Source of the DNA: Labia minor
Taxonomy: Eukaryota; Arthropoda; Insecta; Dermaptera; Spongiphoridae
Length of the DNA stretch: 64,000 bases
Assembly: GCA_963082975.1 (NCBI GenBank)
Contig: OY720350.1
Coordinates: 7,211,488 to 7,275,487 of the forward strand
Reading direction: 5' to 3'
Every line of letters starts with the position of its first letter. The stretch's first letter is position 1. The translations under genes and the position numbers were made by a program. The notes below the pieces were generated by a model. The model was not told where the DNA came from, did no database searches, and worked only from the letters and a program-made list of their open reading frames with translations. Of this stretch, positions 21,421 to 33,574 are shown piece by piece.

Positions 21421-21783
21421 TAATTTAATAATGTATTGTAATAATATTAATATAGAGTATAATTTCAATTAAATACATAGAGTAATTGATCTTTGTTTGG
21501 TTATATAGCAGACATATCTCTTCTGCACTCATCACTATGATTTTGACAGATAGGCATATGCCAACCCTTTCATAAAATATTTGCCATGCATCTACCCTTC
21601 AATTGTGCTAATGGCATTGCTGACCCGAACATTATTTACAAATGTATGATTATAGTATGTTCATTCCCTACCAATTATTGGTTTTGTAACATTACAGAAA
21701 CTGAATTCAAATTAACAATCAGGTCATCGTGTCTAAAGGTTTAAGCCGTAAGAGGTCATATTTATATATAATACAATCTAGGT
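21421..21783. other. non-repetitive-looking DNA, no gene seen
   Basis: Moderately AT-rich and free of the window's repeat families. It could be host intron or intergenic DNA. Confidence 0.4.
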
Positions 21784-22026
21784 CAGTGATTCTCAACCAT
21801 GCCGCGAGATTATCAAAATGTTATTACAAATGTAAAGAGGCTCTTAAACATTTCCGACTTTTTTTCTAAATTTTATCAATTTGGTTCTAAAAAAAAAGGT
21901 AAACCGTTTTTGGGACTACTTTTTTCAATATCGTAATCTTTGACATTTATCTTTTTCTTTGTGTACCGCCAAATTTTTAAACCGTTAAAAGTATGCCGCG
22001 GTAAAAAAAAAGGTTGAGAATCACTG
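21784..22026. mobile_element. hAT-type MITE, family E
   Basis: TIRs CAGTGATTCTCAACC and GGTTGAGAATCACTG, with ATGCCGCG in both subterminal regions. The flanks ATCTAGGT and TTCTAAGT agree at 6 of 8, fitting an aged 8-bp hAT duplication. It is 243 bp and non-coding. Its interior shares a segment with MITE family D (AAACATTTCC and TCTAAAAAAAAAGGTAAACC). Confidence 0.75.
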
Positions 22027-23264
22027 TTCTAAGTATACGAGTATGAACAATGAACAATAGAAATACAATAAATCAGAATCTGATAAGTTTTGAATTAAAA
22101 TTATTAGTGATAATTCATCATAAATTTAAAAAAAAAAAGTTTTTATTTAACTTTTCTCTCTCAAAACTCAATTTATTACAAAAAGAATGTCTTTATTTTT
22201 AAATTGATAAATTTCTTTTATATAAAGAGAAAAAAAGTTTATTTTTTAATTCTTTTCTACTTTTTTTTTCTTTTCTTTTTCTTGTACATATCTTCTTCAA
22301 TTCTCCTTAAATAATATTATAATAATAATCACATTTACAAATGAAAACAAATATTAAGAAAATTAAAACTTTTTGTTGGTCGCATTCTTTTCTTTTCTAT
22401 TCTATGTATATATATTATAATAAGATAAAATAATTATAATCACAATAACGATAATAATAATTTAAAAAGTTAAAGTTAATCGTTTTTTTTTTTGTTATAT
22501 TATTAATATTTATATTTTTTATATGCTTTGATATATGTACTTAAATAGAGATATAATATATTTGCATGTTTGTTTGTTTGTTTTTTTTTTTAATTTTACA
22601 TGCAATGAATTTTATCAGTTTTCTTTTTCAATCTTTTATTAGAAATAGAAAAAAAAAATGAATCCAGTAAGATTTTAGTCTTTAAAGTCAATATCATAAA
22701 TATAAATTAAAAACCGCATATTAAAAAGAAAAAATCGGTGAGGAAGTAAAAGAGTTCCTTTTTTGATATTAATAAATAAATAATCACTCGTCATATCTAT
22801 AAATTAAATACTACTTTTTACATTCAAACTTACAATATCAATTAGAGCAAGTGCGAGTGACTAAATTATAAATTTTAATATATGAAATTTAACGATATTC
22901 TCGGAGTATTTTGGAATCTTATCTTATCACCACTGTATGATATGAGGTAATGCACATTTAACAGTTGATGAGCATAGGTTTCTCCATTTAAAGGAAAATA
23001 ATAATTATTTTCACAAAACATTGATTATATTATTTTCTATTTTTAAAATTAAAAAACTCAATCACCCAAAATTTTGCCACTTGTCTTAACTAAAATCATG
23101 CTTTTGTTTCAATTATTTCTTCCAAATTTTATTATCTTTACTCACCTATGAACGTAAAAGCCAGTGATAATATAACATCACTGAGCATTAAAAATATGGA
23201 TCAAATTAAGAACAAAATCTAGTGAACCTGACTACCTACAGTCGTGTAACAAGAATCCTAAAAA
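22027..23264. other. AT-rich DNA, no gene seen
   Basis: Homopolymer-rich. No splice-like coding block or shared repeat recognised. Confidence 0.5.
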
Positions 23265-23984
23265 CAGCAAAGATGAACCAAATATGCTACTATCTTTTAA
23301 CAATAAGTTGACCTGTGGCCAGGCACAGAACCGACCGACGGTTTGAAATAAATTAATTTCCAGCTACAGAAACTATTTCAAATAATTTAAATGTATCTAT
23401 TAATGCAATAAAAAACATATCCAGAAACCAGAAACCGGAAGTGGTAGTATTAGCGATCGATGATAGGAAGGAAAGGGTTATTTTCACACCAAATTTTATA
23501 TGAGGAGATTTTTTACATATCTCTATGAATCATGCACTTTGTATTGGTTTTATCTTCGGGAAAAATCATCTTCATTAGTTTTTTCTTCATTTAAAATTAT
23601 AGGACGTCACCCAGCCCTTCATGACGTCAAAGTCAGCGCCTCCTTATATATTATAAATAAAATAAAATTAAAAATATTTATGTTATATCCATATCTGTTT
23701 TTTATTGCATTAATAGATACTTAAATTATTTGAAATTGTTTCTGTAGCTGGAAATTAATTTATTTCCAACCGTCGGTCGGTTCTGTGCCTGGCCACACAG
23801 GTCAACTTATTGACCAAAGATAGTAGCATATTTGGTTCATCTTTATTTATTTATGTTATATCCATATCTGTTTTTTATTACATTAATAGATATATTAAAA
23901 TTATTTGAAATTGTTTCTGTAGCTGGAAATTAATTTACTTCAAAGGGTCGGTCGGTTCTGTGCCTGGCCACAGGTCAACTTATT
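23265..23984. mobile_element. palindromic cluster of HINE family B fragments
   Basis: In order: 38 bp of flank inverted (23265-23301), a B 3' end on the minus strand (23302 to about 23417), a B body and 3' end on the plus strand (about 23418-23810), the same flank in direct orientation (23811-23850), and a further B 3' part (23851-23984). The flank contains AGATAGTAGCATATTTGG on the right and its complement on the left. The palindrome arms are therefore about 150 bp and extend past the element terminus. Consistent with read-through beyond the 3' end and template switching. Confidence 0.65.
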
Positions 23985-24140
23985 TATATTAGAAAATTCA
24001 AATATATAAATTTATTTTAAAATTTTGCATGCTTATTAAAATTTTTTATGGAAATATTAGATGCAGAATTAATACGATTAATAATTAATAATAGAGTATA
24101 CTATTTAAATATTTCAAGTTTAAATTGGGTGGCATGTATT

Positions 24141-24286
24141 GCTGGTTGCCTAAATGCCAGGGGCTCCTAGTCGAGTGAGCGCTCGCTCGCTCAGTCAGTC
24201 AGTCGATTTCGTTGTGTGAGTGCGCGTGCCAACTCAAACCAGGCGGGCGGCGATGACGCTCTTTCTCTCTCTACTATTTCAAAAGG
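24141..24286 (+). other. candidate host-gene first exon with splice donor
   Basis: A 146-bp block of about 55-60% GC in AT-rich DNA, with CAGTCAGTCAGTC (initiator-like) at 24192-24204. It ends at a consensus donor G|GTAAGTG (GT at 24287). An ATG at 24253 gives MTLFLSLLFQKG before the donor, which could begin a signal peptide, but the frame is only 11 codons plus one base. It may instead be a non-coding leader. No similarity recognised. Confidence 0.4.
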
Positions 24287-25670
24287 GTAAGTGTATTTTC
24301 TATTGAAATTATCATAATTCACCAAATAAACCGATCAATTAACTTCACTTCTACCATCATTGTAATAACGTCTCAAATGATTTACTGATTTGTTTTAATT
24401 ATTATTTTAATAGAAAAATATCATATTTGTTTTTTATTTCATATTCATATTATGAATGATATTTTATTTATAAATATTATATATATTTAACGTGATATAT
24501 CTGCACATTACTCAAAATTTAATTTAAAATTATATACACATTTTATTAGAATTTGAAAATGTGTATATCTTCTTTTCTTCTAATTAATCTCTTTTCTATT
24601 TCATTATTCTATGTCATTTAATATAATAGGATATATTATATATCGTACCCTATATATATTGGTATATATATTTCTATTTATTATTCTATTTTTTAATATT
24701 TTCTATTCAATATGAGTTGATTTTTTTAATATATATTTGGATATTATTATTCATTTAAGTAAATATAATTTTTTTATTTTCAATTTGAAGTGACATTTAT
24801 TCTAGAGACGCCCAAACGGGAGGGCTAATTTATTTTCTTTTTTTTCTTTTATCTTGTAATTTACTGTTTAATTTATCTAAAAAAAGGATAAATTCTGATA
24901 AATATTTATTCTTTCAATATCAATTATTTTCCGAGAATTCTACATGATTATCAAAATCAAAAATCAATTGAAATTTAAATAGAAATCATTTTAACATTCT
25001 CTTTTAATTATAGATAATAGAAAAGGTCAGTTTTTAATACTTTCATTTATTAAACAAGAATTTTATTATGTGTCTTTGAAATAATATATCTACTAAATAT
25101 TATTTCATTAAAAGTTATAATAACGAAAAATTAATATGTGATACATTGATTAACAACATTTTAAAAGTATTTTTAATCTTCATTAACAAAAATACAACTG
25201 ATTATAAAGGCAGATATTTTATTAGAATGAATGAATTATAAATTTGGAAATAATTTTAAAGCTCGGAAGCTTCTATTAGCTAAACAGCGTAGGCGTTACG
25301 TTATATATTTATATTATATATTACTCGTATTCTATATTCTATTGTATATATCTCGAGACAACTCCCAATATATTTACTGGTTTTTCTTATTTTGATTTCA
25401 AGCAAGAGCTATTGAACTAATATATATATATTTTCATGTTATCATTTTTTATAATTACACACAAAAAAACATCTGATCAGTTAATTTATAAAATATTTCA
25501 GTTAAATAGAATTTATATGCTGAATTTAAATTTGAATATAAGAAATAGAAAAATTCGTAATTCTTAAATGTTATACCATTATGTATTGCCAAATATACAT
25601 TTAGATAATATTTTAAGTGTTTTATTTGTAATTTTTCAATTATCACTTGTAAGTATATTGAATTTCTATT
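24287..25670. other. AT-rich DNA, possibly intron, no gene seen
   Basis: Follows the donor at 24287. No recognised repeats or coding blocks. The short opposing frames near 25.5 kb have no features. Confidence 0.4.
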
Positions 25671-25702
25671 TCGGTTCGAACCTGGCCACAGGTCAACTTA
25701 TT
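25671..25702 (+). repeat. solo 3' end of HINE family B
   Basis: TCGGTTCGAACCTGGCCACAGGTCAACTTATT without the rest of the element: the final subterminal bases, hairpin and terminus only. Confidence 0.6.
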
Positions 25703-26143
25703 TTTTTTTTAAATGGAAACTTCATTCTTTATACTCTTTTCAGATTGAATTATATATATGTATTTACTTTATAGTAGATTTGAATAATTTTAAATAATAA
25801 TCTTCCTGATTTTTAATTTTAACAGATATGTTGTTAATATGTTTGTTTTTATTCAGTTTATTCATTAATATTTCTAAAGATTTTATTGAATTAAGTGTTT
25901 TTTTTTTGTTTTTAATCATCTATAGAATATTCAACAAAACACCGCTTGATAAATTGTTAAAGAATTCTGAGGAAGCCATTTCTATCAATGAATAATACAA
26001 CACCTTGGCAACTTGTCTTTTAAGTAGATAGATAGATAGAATTGGCATTTTCATTTTGGCAGAAAACTGATCCAATATCATATTTGTTTATTATATGTAT
26101 GTGTCTACTGTACTCACATTGTGAAATGAACTTAAATTAAAAA

Positions 26144-26180
<37 letters not shown>

Positions 26181-26647
26181 AATTGACTTGAAATGGTTGA
26201 TTTAAATTTAATTAATGAATCTCCGAATTTTTTCTTTTAAGATTGATCATAAAATAAGTATGAATGTAGGAAAGGATGGGGGAGAGATCTACAGCAGGTA
26301 TTCTCTTACACTATGCATTATCATGATAAAATAATTATGACATGTTGGCAAACATTGTATACGAACCTACTAGTATATATTCAGTGTAAAGTGTAAATGG
26401 ACGGTATTCTTGAAAAGAAAGAAAATTACAAAATATTTTAATTTTTCTTCTTTAAATATTTGCATCAAGAGCAATAGTTAGTTCATGGTTGGTATTTAAT
26501 AGTGTTTTGTCTTATTTTACAAAATTTACCTTTTTCTATGCCAAAACGAATTTTTGTTTTGTTACCACTTTGAAGTGAATAAAAAAAGTGTCCCAATCTT
26601 CTCGATTTGTTATGCCTTTCTCCTTTAATCCATTTTTTTTATTATCA
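25703..26647. other. AT-rich DNA with microsatellites
   Basis: A (GATA)-type run at about 26022-26038 and (ATT)n at 26146-26178. No gene recognised. Confidence 0.5.
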
Positions 26648-27225
26648 TTTTCAATGTCGATTTTGATGTTTTTATACGTTTTGAAGGTTCCTGAATCATT
26701 TTCACTAAGGTTGAGAAAAATGGCTGTGTATGTGTGTGTATGTATATAGACAAGATTACGCAAAAACGTTTTGAGATAGAATCATGAAATTTGGTATACG
26801 GGCATTATTCAAAATTCGTAGTTTTCTATCAACTTTTGAGAAATGTAGCAAAACCGGAAGAGGGTCATTATCTACAACGTTTTGATTTTTTTTCCTCTAA
26901 AGTGAAAAAAAAAACATAAAGATTAAAAAACATAAAGATATATGTTTGATAGTTTTTCACATGATTAAAAATTGTATAAAACTGCTATATATAGAATTTC
27001 AGCTTGATTGAATCGCTGAAAGTACCAGAATTAATTTATTAACACTGCAAATCACGCACCAACACGTGACGTGGTGCCCTCAACATGCGCTGGTTTAATA
27101 AATATTATTTTTTAATTTTAATTTATAATTTATAAATAATTAAATTTAATTTAACTATAATATATTATGTTATTTAATCCAATTCAAATTTGCGAGATAG
27201 TCGAATGGAGACACTCCAGCTTATT
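26648..27225 (+). mobile_element. HINE-like element, family C copy 4, 5' truncated
   Basis: The family C body starts at GATTTTGATGTTTTTATACG without the ACTATCTCG head. The microsatellite is at 26726-26748, the core GAAATTTGGTATA, and the 3' end GCGAGATAGTCGAATGG, hairpin and CTTATTTTT are intact. Confidence 0.7.
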
Positions 27226-28160
27226 TTTATTTGTTATCATTTGGGGTTCGTACAAGATTTATATCATTATTCACTTATACAACCGTTTTCGATTTCTTTT
27301 ATGAGGAGAAATATATAAATTTTTTTCATATAAATAAAATAATTAATAAATAATATGTTATTCCAAAAAAAAAATCTAAATAAATGATAATAGATAGATA
27401 ATTAATAATTAATAATGAATACTGAATGAGGAGAAATATTGGCTAAGAAACCTTGAATAACTTGATTAACTTAATTAAAATGTTGATAAACTAAAAATAA
27501 ATATTAAAAAAAAAATATATTGATTTAAAAATAATAGGCAAAATAATAATAAAAAAATCAAAAGAATTATATGTATTTGCAAAAAATATGATTTTTATTT
27601 TATTAAAAGAAATATAATAACATAAATATTTAAGAAATTAATGTAAGTTTTGCTACTGACAATTAGATGCTGTTGATGCTTATAAGAAAATAATCTGTGC
27701 TCAAAAGCTGACATAACCAATTCTAATTCGTTGTTGAATTTAAAAAGTTCTATGAGTGAATTATATATAAAAAAAATAATACATTTTAATCCATAATATA
27801 CATTACAATGATAAATAACAAAAAGTGTTAAAATTCCTATTTCAACTGTTTAAAAAAAAAAAATCTCTTGATCAGAATTTACAATTATATATTTAAGGTA
27901 AATGATCGTGTAATAGTTTTTGCATTGTTTCAGAATAAATTTCCAAAAAAGTTGTTTTATTATTTTTAATTATTTCCGGTGTTAATGTTGTAGTAGTATA
28001 CATAAAAACATTAAATCGTAAATAATAGGATATTTGAAAAACAATTAAACAAATATGTTTTGGAGTTGATTAGTGTTCTCATCCCAAATGAAATGTGTTA
28101 TTGATGATATTACCACGTCTATTATGAAATTAGTAAAAAAGAATATATATATATATATAT
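27226..28160. other. AT-rich DNA, no gene seen
   Basis: Homopolymers, and an AT dinucleotide run at 28145-28160 next to the mariner at 28161. Confidence 0.5.
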
Positions 28161-28700
28161 ACGAGATGTGTCTAAAAAGTTCGGTGAATGGTATGATAAA
28201 AACATAAAAAGAGAATGTTAATTTTAAATATCTTTATTAACCTTCAAAATACTCTCCACTAGCCACAACCCACTTTTGACAACGTTCGTATAATGCTTGA
28301 AAATTGTTGGAGAAGTCTTGATGTGGAATCGTTCTCAGAATAGTCGTCACAATGTTCAGGCCGGCAATCCACAAGCAGGACACTGAACGGTACGAGAGAT
28401 GCTAACAAAAGATCAGCGATTGACTCTGCGACTAATATTCGAAGAATTGGGTATTAGCAAAGACACACTAAGTAGTGTTTTCTGGTGTCCTGCTTGTGGA
28501 TTGCCGGCCTGAACGTTGTGACGACTACTCCACATCAAGACTTCTCCAACAGTTTTCAAGCGTTATACGAACGTTGTCAAAAGTGGGTTGTGGCTAGTGG
28601 AGATTATTTTGAAGGTTAATATAAAGGTATTTACAATTAACATTCTCTTTTTAATGAGTTTATCATACCATTCACCGAACTTTTTAGACAGACCTCGTGT
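28161..28700 (+). mobile_element. mariner, fold-back derivative with about 220-bp arms
   Basis: The ends ACGAGATGTGTCTAAAAAG and its near-complement lie between TA dinucleotides. The right arm encodes the transposase C-terminus (QDFSNSFQALYERCQ ... ASGDYFEG then stop), and the left arm is the same sequence inverted. The centre (about 28380-28480) encodes a helix-turn-helix fragment, DQRLTLRLIFEELGISKDT. The 5' end was thus replaced by an inverted copy of the 3' end and most of the catalytic domain lost. Non-autonomous. Confidence 0.75.
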
Positions 28701-29899
28701 ATATATATATATATATACTGAGTATTATATTTATATGTATTTATTAATGTTGTATTGTTATGTATGAAATATTATATTATAATATACATATTGCTCTGAA
28801 TATTGTCGCTCCTTCTTCCTTTAATAGCTTTAAAATAATCGATGCTTCTCAATTTGGATAATGTTGTTTTAATCAAAGTATTGCTTTGCTCAATTTCATT
28901 GAATAAGCATGAAAGTGAGCCAATGATTCTATTACTATTAGGATTATAAAGTTAAACAAATTTGTTAATTGGAATAAATCTTTAAACTAAGAAGTATACC
29001 AATAGAAATTCAGTTATAACGTAATTATTATTTAATTTGTTTATTTAAATAAATTTCTTGGTGTGAATGGATAAATTCTTATCTTACAATTATTCTTATC
29101 ACTTTGTCAATCAACTTCAACTTGATTAATGACTATTGTAAAATTTAATTAATTCTCAAATCAATCTTTTTGACGAAATTCATTCTTATTTAATGAGCAA
29201 TCAGGAACATTATTTTATTTTTAAATACATTTGAAATATAATTTATCGATATTTACGTGATTCTTTGCATAATTTTTTTTTTTAATTAATATAAGTTGAA
29301 TAAAACTATTTATTATTTTTTATACTATAATATAAATGATCTACATATATAAAATTAAATTTAAATCTTGAACTAACTGTAAGTACTTAAATATTATTGA
29401 ACAGGTTAATAATCCTTCTCTCATCAAAACTGTAACCAGTGATACTTTCATTGGTTACATTACTTTATCTTCTATATTTCGAACTATATTACTTGTTATG
29501 ATTAAAATGATTTGTTATTTTTCAACTTTAAGATTAAATGGGAGCACAAAGTCAAATATCAACTCCACTAGCAAATCTTTTAAATAGTTGGTTGTAGTTA
29601 GATATTGTTGTTTTTTTTGATAATATATAATTGATAAATAATTATGAATTATCTCTTAACGATTCAAAATTTAATTAATATTTTATTTTCTATTTTTAGG
29701 GCATTTTTGATTAAAAAGTGTGTTTATTAAAAAGTTTTTGTTATTAATTTATTATTGTATAAGAGAATTTATAAGACACACTCTCTTAGTGAATAAAAAA
29801 ATCTACCTTATATAACTTAATTATTCAAGATAAAAAAAAATTTTTTTGAATCATTCGAATTATCTGTTCTCTAAAATTGTTCCAGAGAATCAACTGAAA
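28701..29899. other. AT-rich DNA, no gene seen
   Basis: An AT dinucleotide run follows the mariner; nothing else recognised. Confidence 0.5.
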
Positions 29900-30444
29900 T
29901 TAGCTGGAGTGTCTCCACTCGACTATCTCGCAATTTGAATTGGATTAAATAACATAATATATTATATTTAAATTAAATTTAATTAATTATAAATTATATA
30001 TTAAAATTAATAAATAATAATATTTATTAAACCAGCGCATGTTTGGCTCTTTGTTGATGGCATTACGTCACATGTTGGCGCGTGAGATTTGCAGTGTTAA
30101 AAAATTAATTCTGGTACTTACAGCGATTCAATCAAGCTGAAATTCTATATATAGCAGTTTTATACAATTATTACAATTATTAGTAAATTAAGATTTTATG
30201 AAATGAGATTTAAATGATTTATTAAATATTTTAATTTAAATTTAAATCGGGAAATAATATAATCTGTATTATATGATATAAATATAAAATATAACATATA
30301 ATATAAGAATGTAATATTTATAATAGCATATTATTTTATTATATTTTCGCCTTTCTTTTATTACAAAGAAAGGAATTGCTAAAATTAATAGGCCGGGAAA
30401 TGGCAAATTTTCGTGATCGCAATACTATCTCTGGCGAGATAGTA
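29900..30444 (-). mobile_element. HINE-like element, family C copy 5, internally replaced
   Basis: Intact 3' end and 3' half (29900-30175) and intact 5' head (CTCTGGCGAGATAGT at 30430-30444). The microsatellite and core between are gone. Confidence 0.7.
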
Positions 30445-31398
30445 AAAAAATGTGTAAGTTGGCATGTATATAATATATATCTATCTATCTATCTAGGTGC
30501 ATGCTACATTCATTGTTTTATAATATTATATAATTTTAATTGGAAATTAATTCAGAAATTGTAAAAGATATATAAGTATATGTTATAATAAAAAGTAATA
30601 AATAATATAGATTTTATTTAACCTGTCTTTAGCTTTTATTTTAATTTCTATTTAATATTAAAATTTAATTAAAATTGCTATTTTTATAATGGAAATCAAA
30701 TGAATATTATCTCTTTTTTAATAATAATTCTATAATATCAAGAATGCCTATTATTCATAGCAAATAAGAATATACTTTGATCAGAAGAATATTTTTTTAA
30801 TTTTTTTAATCTTTCGAGAACCGATAAGTGACTCCACCTTCTTCTTAGAAAAACGATAAATTAAAAATAAAATAAAATAGAATTCTTTTTCGTTAGTTTG
30901 CTTTGTAGAGTGAATAAAACAAGACAAGTTGAATGTGTAAGTAATCACAAATAATTATTACTAGTATTAATTTTTTAAAATTATTTATTATTATTATTTT
31001 TAATTAATCATAATTGTTCGTTTCTATAAATTATATGGTAATTTTACAAATTACCCGACAAGCGCTTGGATGATATTGAAATTGTACCAGTGGATTCATT
31101 TTTTAAACTTAAAAAATTTATACCCAAACTTAAAAAGACAAAAACTCCTTTATATCATGTGTCTAAAAAATCATATTTTAATTTTTATATAATCTTTTAA
31201 TCATTTTTGCACTTAAAATATAGTAATAATTAATAATTAAAAAATTAAACTAAATACAAATAAAAAATTAAATTAAATACAAAAAACAAACCTCGACTAT
31301 CTCGCAAATTTGAATTGGATAATCAAGCTATTTTCTTTATTTGAAAATTAATTAAAATTTTATTCTATCCGATCATAGGATTTCTTGCGAGATAGTAA
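29900..31398 (-). mobile_element. composite HINE C unit, copy 1
   Basis: Outer ends are both family C termini: the 3' hairpin end at 29900 (TAGCTGGAGTGTCTCC) and the 5' end at 31398 (GCGAGATAGTAA). Within lie a C element (29900-30444), about 850 bp of non-element DNA (30445-31290) and a C remnant (31291-31398) that has both subterminal repeats but no hairpin. The whole unit recurs at 46546-48190, while the flanking DNA differs. In this copy the middle of the C element (30176-30406) is replaced by AT-rich DNA. Confidence 0.7.
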
Positions 31399-32002
31399 CA
31401 AAGATAATATAATTTATTCATTTTAATTAATTGACTATTTAAAAATATTTAAGTCTTCATAAATATAAACAGAAAAATTAAAGAACTTATGATCTGAATA
31501 TTTCTTATTAAATTAATTAAAATGAAAACTTTTAGAATAAATTAAATAATTGAAATGATATTTGAATATTAGAAATTAAAATAAAAGTTTAAATATTATA
31601 ATAGAATTCTTTTTTCCGGACAAACATAGAGACAGTCAGAGAGAGAGGGACATGAAAAATTCTAAAGTTACTTTTCGATTCTAGAGGTCATGAAACGTGT
31701 AGATATGCAAAAAAATTTAAATAATGAGCAATGTGCACACAAAAACTTTTTTTTTATATAAATAGATAGATTATAATATAATAACTTTTTTTTTGTTTAA
31801 GTTAAAATAAAAAAAAAATAAAAATAAAAAAATATTAGATTAATAAATAATTTAATAAATTTCCTCTATTTCACCTAATTATAATTATAGCTCTGTTTTT
31901 ATTAAAAATAAAATTTATATTTCTTTTAGTATATATCTTAATTTGGTATATACTACCTATGATAGGTACATACTATCTGCTTAAGTGAAATATCCTTACC
32001 TA
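31399..32002. other. AT-rich DNA, no gene seen
   Basis: No recognised repeats. Confidence 0.5.
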
Positions 32003-32378
32003 CGAGGGTCATTCAACAAGTACTTATCCTCACCATCCGATGGCGCTGCTATCACAAAAGAGTTTTACCATCATGTAGTACATTCTTTGACTAGCCTACT
32101 GTCAAAGTTTCAGTCAATTCCCTTCTCTAATTGTGTTTTGACAGCCTTTGGAAGTTGTACAAAAATGGAAAAAAAAACAATAACGTTCGGTGATTAGATT
32201 CTTATTTTTTGGAAGGGCAAATCAAAGATCGCTTGGATGCTGTGTACGGTGACTCTTCTCCTTCGATGGCGACCGTCAAAAATTGGTACTATATTGTTCT
32301 TTTTCCATTTTTATAAAACTCTTTTGTGATAGCAGCGCCATCGGACGGTGAGGCTAAGTACTTGTTGAATGATCCTCT
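32003..32378 (+). mobile_element. mariner-like deletion derivative with 65-bp arms
   Basis: Arms CGAGGGTCATTCAACAAG and complement, flanked by TA. Inside, a methionine start MEKKTITF, then in another frame AVYGDSSPSMATVKNW, which matches the N-terminal region of mariner transposases. The right arm includes an inverted copy of the start-codon region, so here the 5' end was duplicated onto the 3' side. A related half-copy is at 36296-37772. Confidence 0.65.
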
Positions 32379-33130
32379 TATGTTTTATTATAAAAAAATA
32401 TTATATCAGTTACTAAATAATAATAATTTTAATTAAATAATCATTATATAATTCTAATTTAGTAGATATATATATATATATATATATATAAATTATAGTA
32501 ATGGTTATGGATATATGTATACCATATATACTTGTATTTAGTCATCTTTTGAGGGATTGATTATTAATTAACCTGAAATCAATTGGGCTGAAACATCAAA
32601 CTCTCTGATTAATTGAATAAACACCTTTGTAACCCACCCTATAACTTCTCACTCATCCACATCTCAATATCAATTTAATATTTCTACCATAACCATACTC
32701 TCTCTCTCTCTCTTCATCCTTCCCTAACATTCATAAACTTTGTATTTATAAATGTAAATATCTTTAGCAAATAATATAAATATAATAATAGTATAGGTAG
32801 CAAGCTAGAGAAGCAAATATTAAATGTTCATCTACCATTCAACCAACCCCTTTTCAATTATTTTATTGCTCTCTTAATGGTTATTACACTAGTAAGTCAT
32901 ATTTATATAATATTTACAAGGTTTTTTTTCTCTTTTATTTTAATCAAAGTAAATTCTTGTATTTCTATTCTCCTGATAGAATATCTCATAACATAAACAG
33001 GTGCAATATTCTACAACACCAAGTAAATAAGATTTTATTTTATTACGTTAATTTTTTTTTTATTATTTTTGTACATTTTTAATTTACTATATTTGAAATT
33101 ATTGTTTTATTATAAGAGGTAGATAGATAT
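32379..33130. other. AT-rich DNA with microsatellites
   Basis: An AT run at 32467-32490 and a TC run at about 32699-32714. No gene recognised. Confidence 0.5.
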
Positions 33131-33574
33131 ACGAGGACTGTTCAAAAGAAAAGGTGAATTTTGAATTATTTAAAAAATTGTTTATTTATTCAAAAACAAC
33201 CACCGCATTCAACAGATTTGGCTCCCTGTGACTTTTTCCTATTCCCAAAACTGAAGAGACCAATGAACGGAAAGCGTTTTACCATGTGTATTATCGTGAT
33301 TTATTATCGTGATTTATTTTTTCACAATTTCGATCGTTTGAGCCGTATAGCTTCACGAAAACGTTGCATAACTTCGTTGTAGTATTTCTTATTTTGTTTT
33401 TTAAGTAAAAAATGAAGAACACACAAATCCTGACTAACTTTTAACAGTTTTCAAAAACAAATTACTAATCTAAAATGGCTCATAATGTCAACATATGAAA
33501 AAAATATGTCTATAATCGAAAGTACACAACCCGAGAAAATTCAAATTTCACCTTTTCTTTTGAACAGATCTCGT
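33131..33574 (+). mobile_element. mariner deletion derivative keeping the third-aspartate block
   Basis: TIRs ACGAGGACTGTTCAAAAG and complement, with TA on each side. The frame at about 33196-33275 gives HSTDLAPCDFFLFPKLK, the conserved block holding the third catalytic Asp of mariner transposases, followed by GKRF. The first two Asp blocks are missing. Confidence 0.7.
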
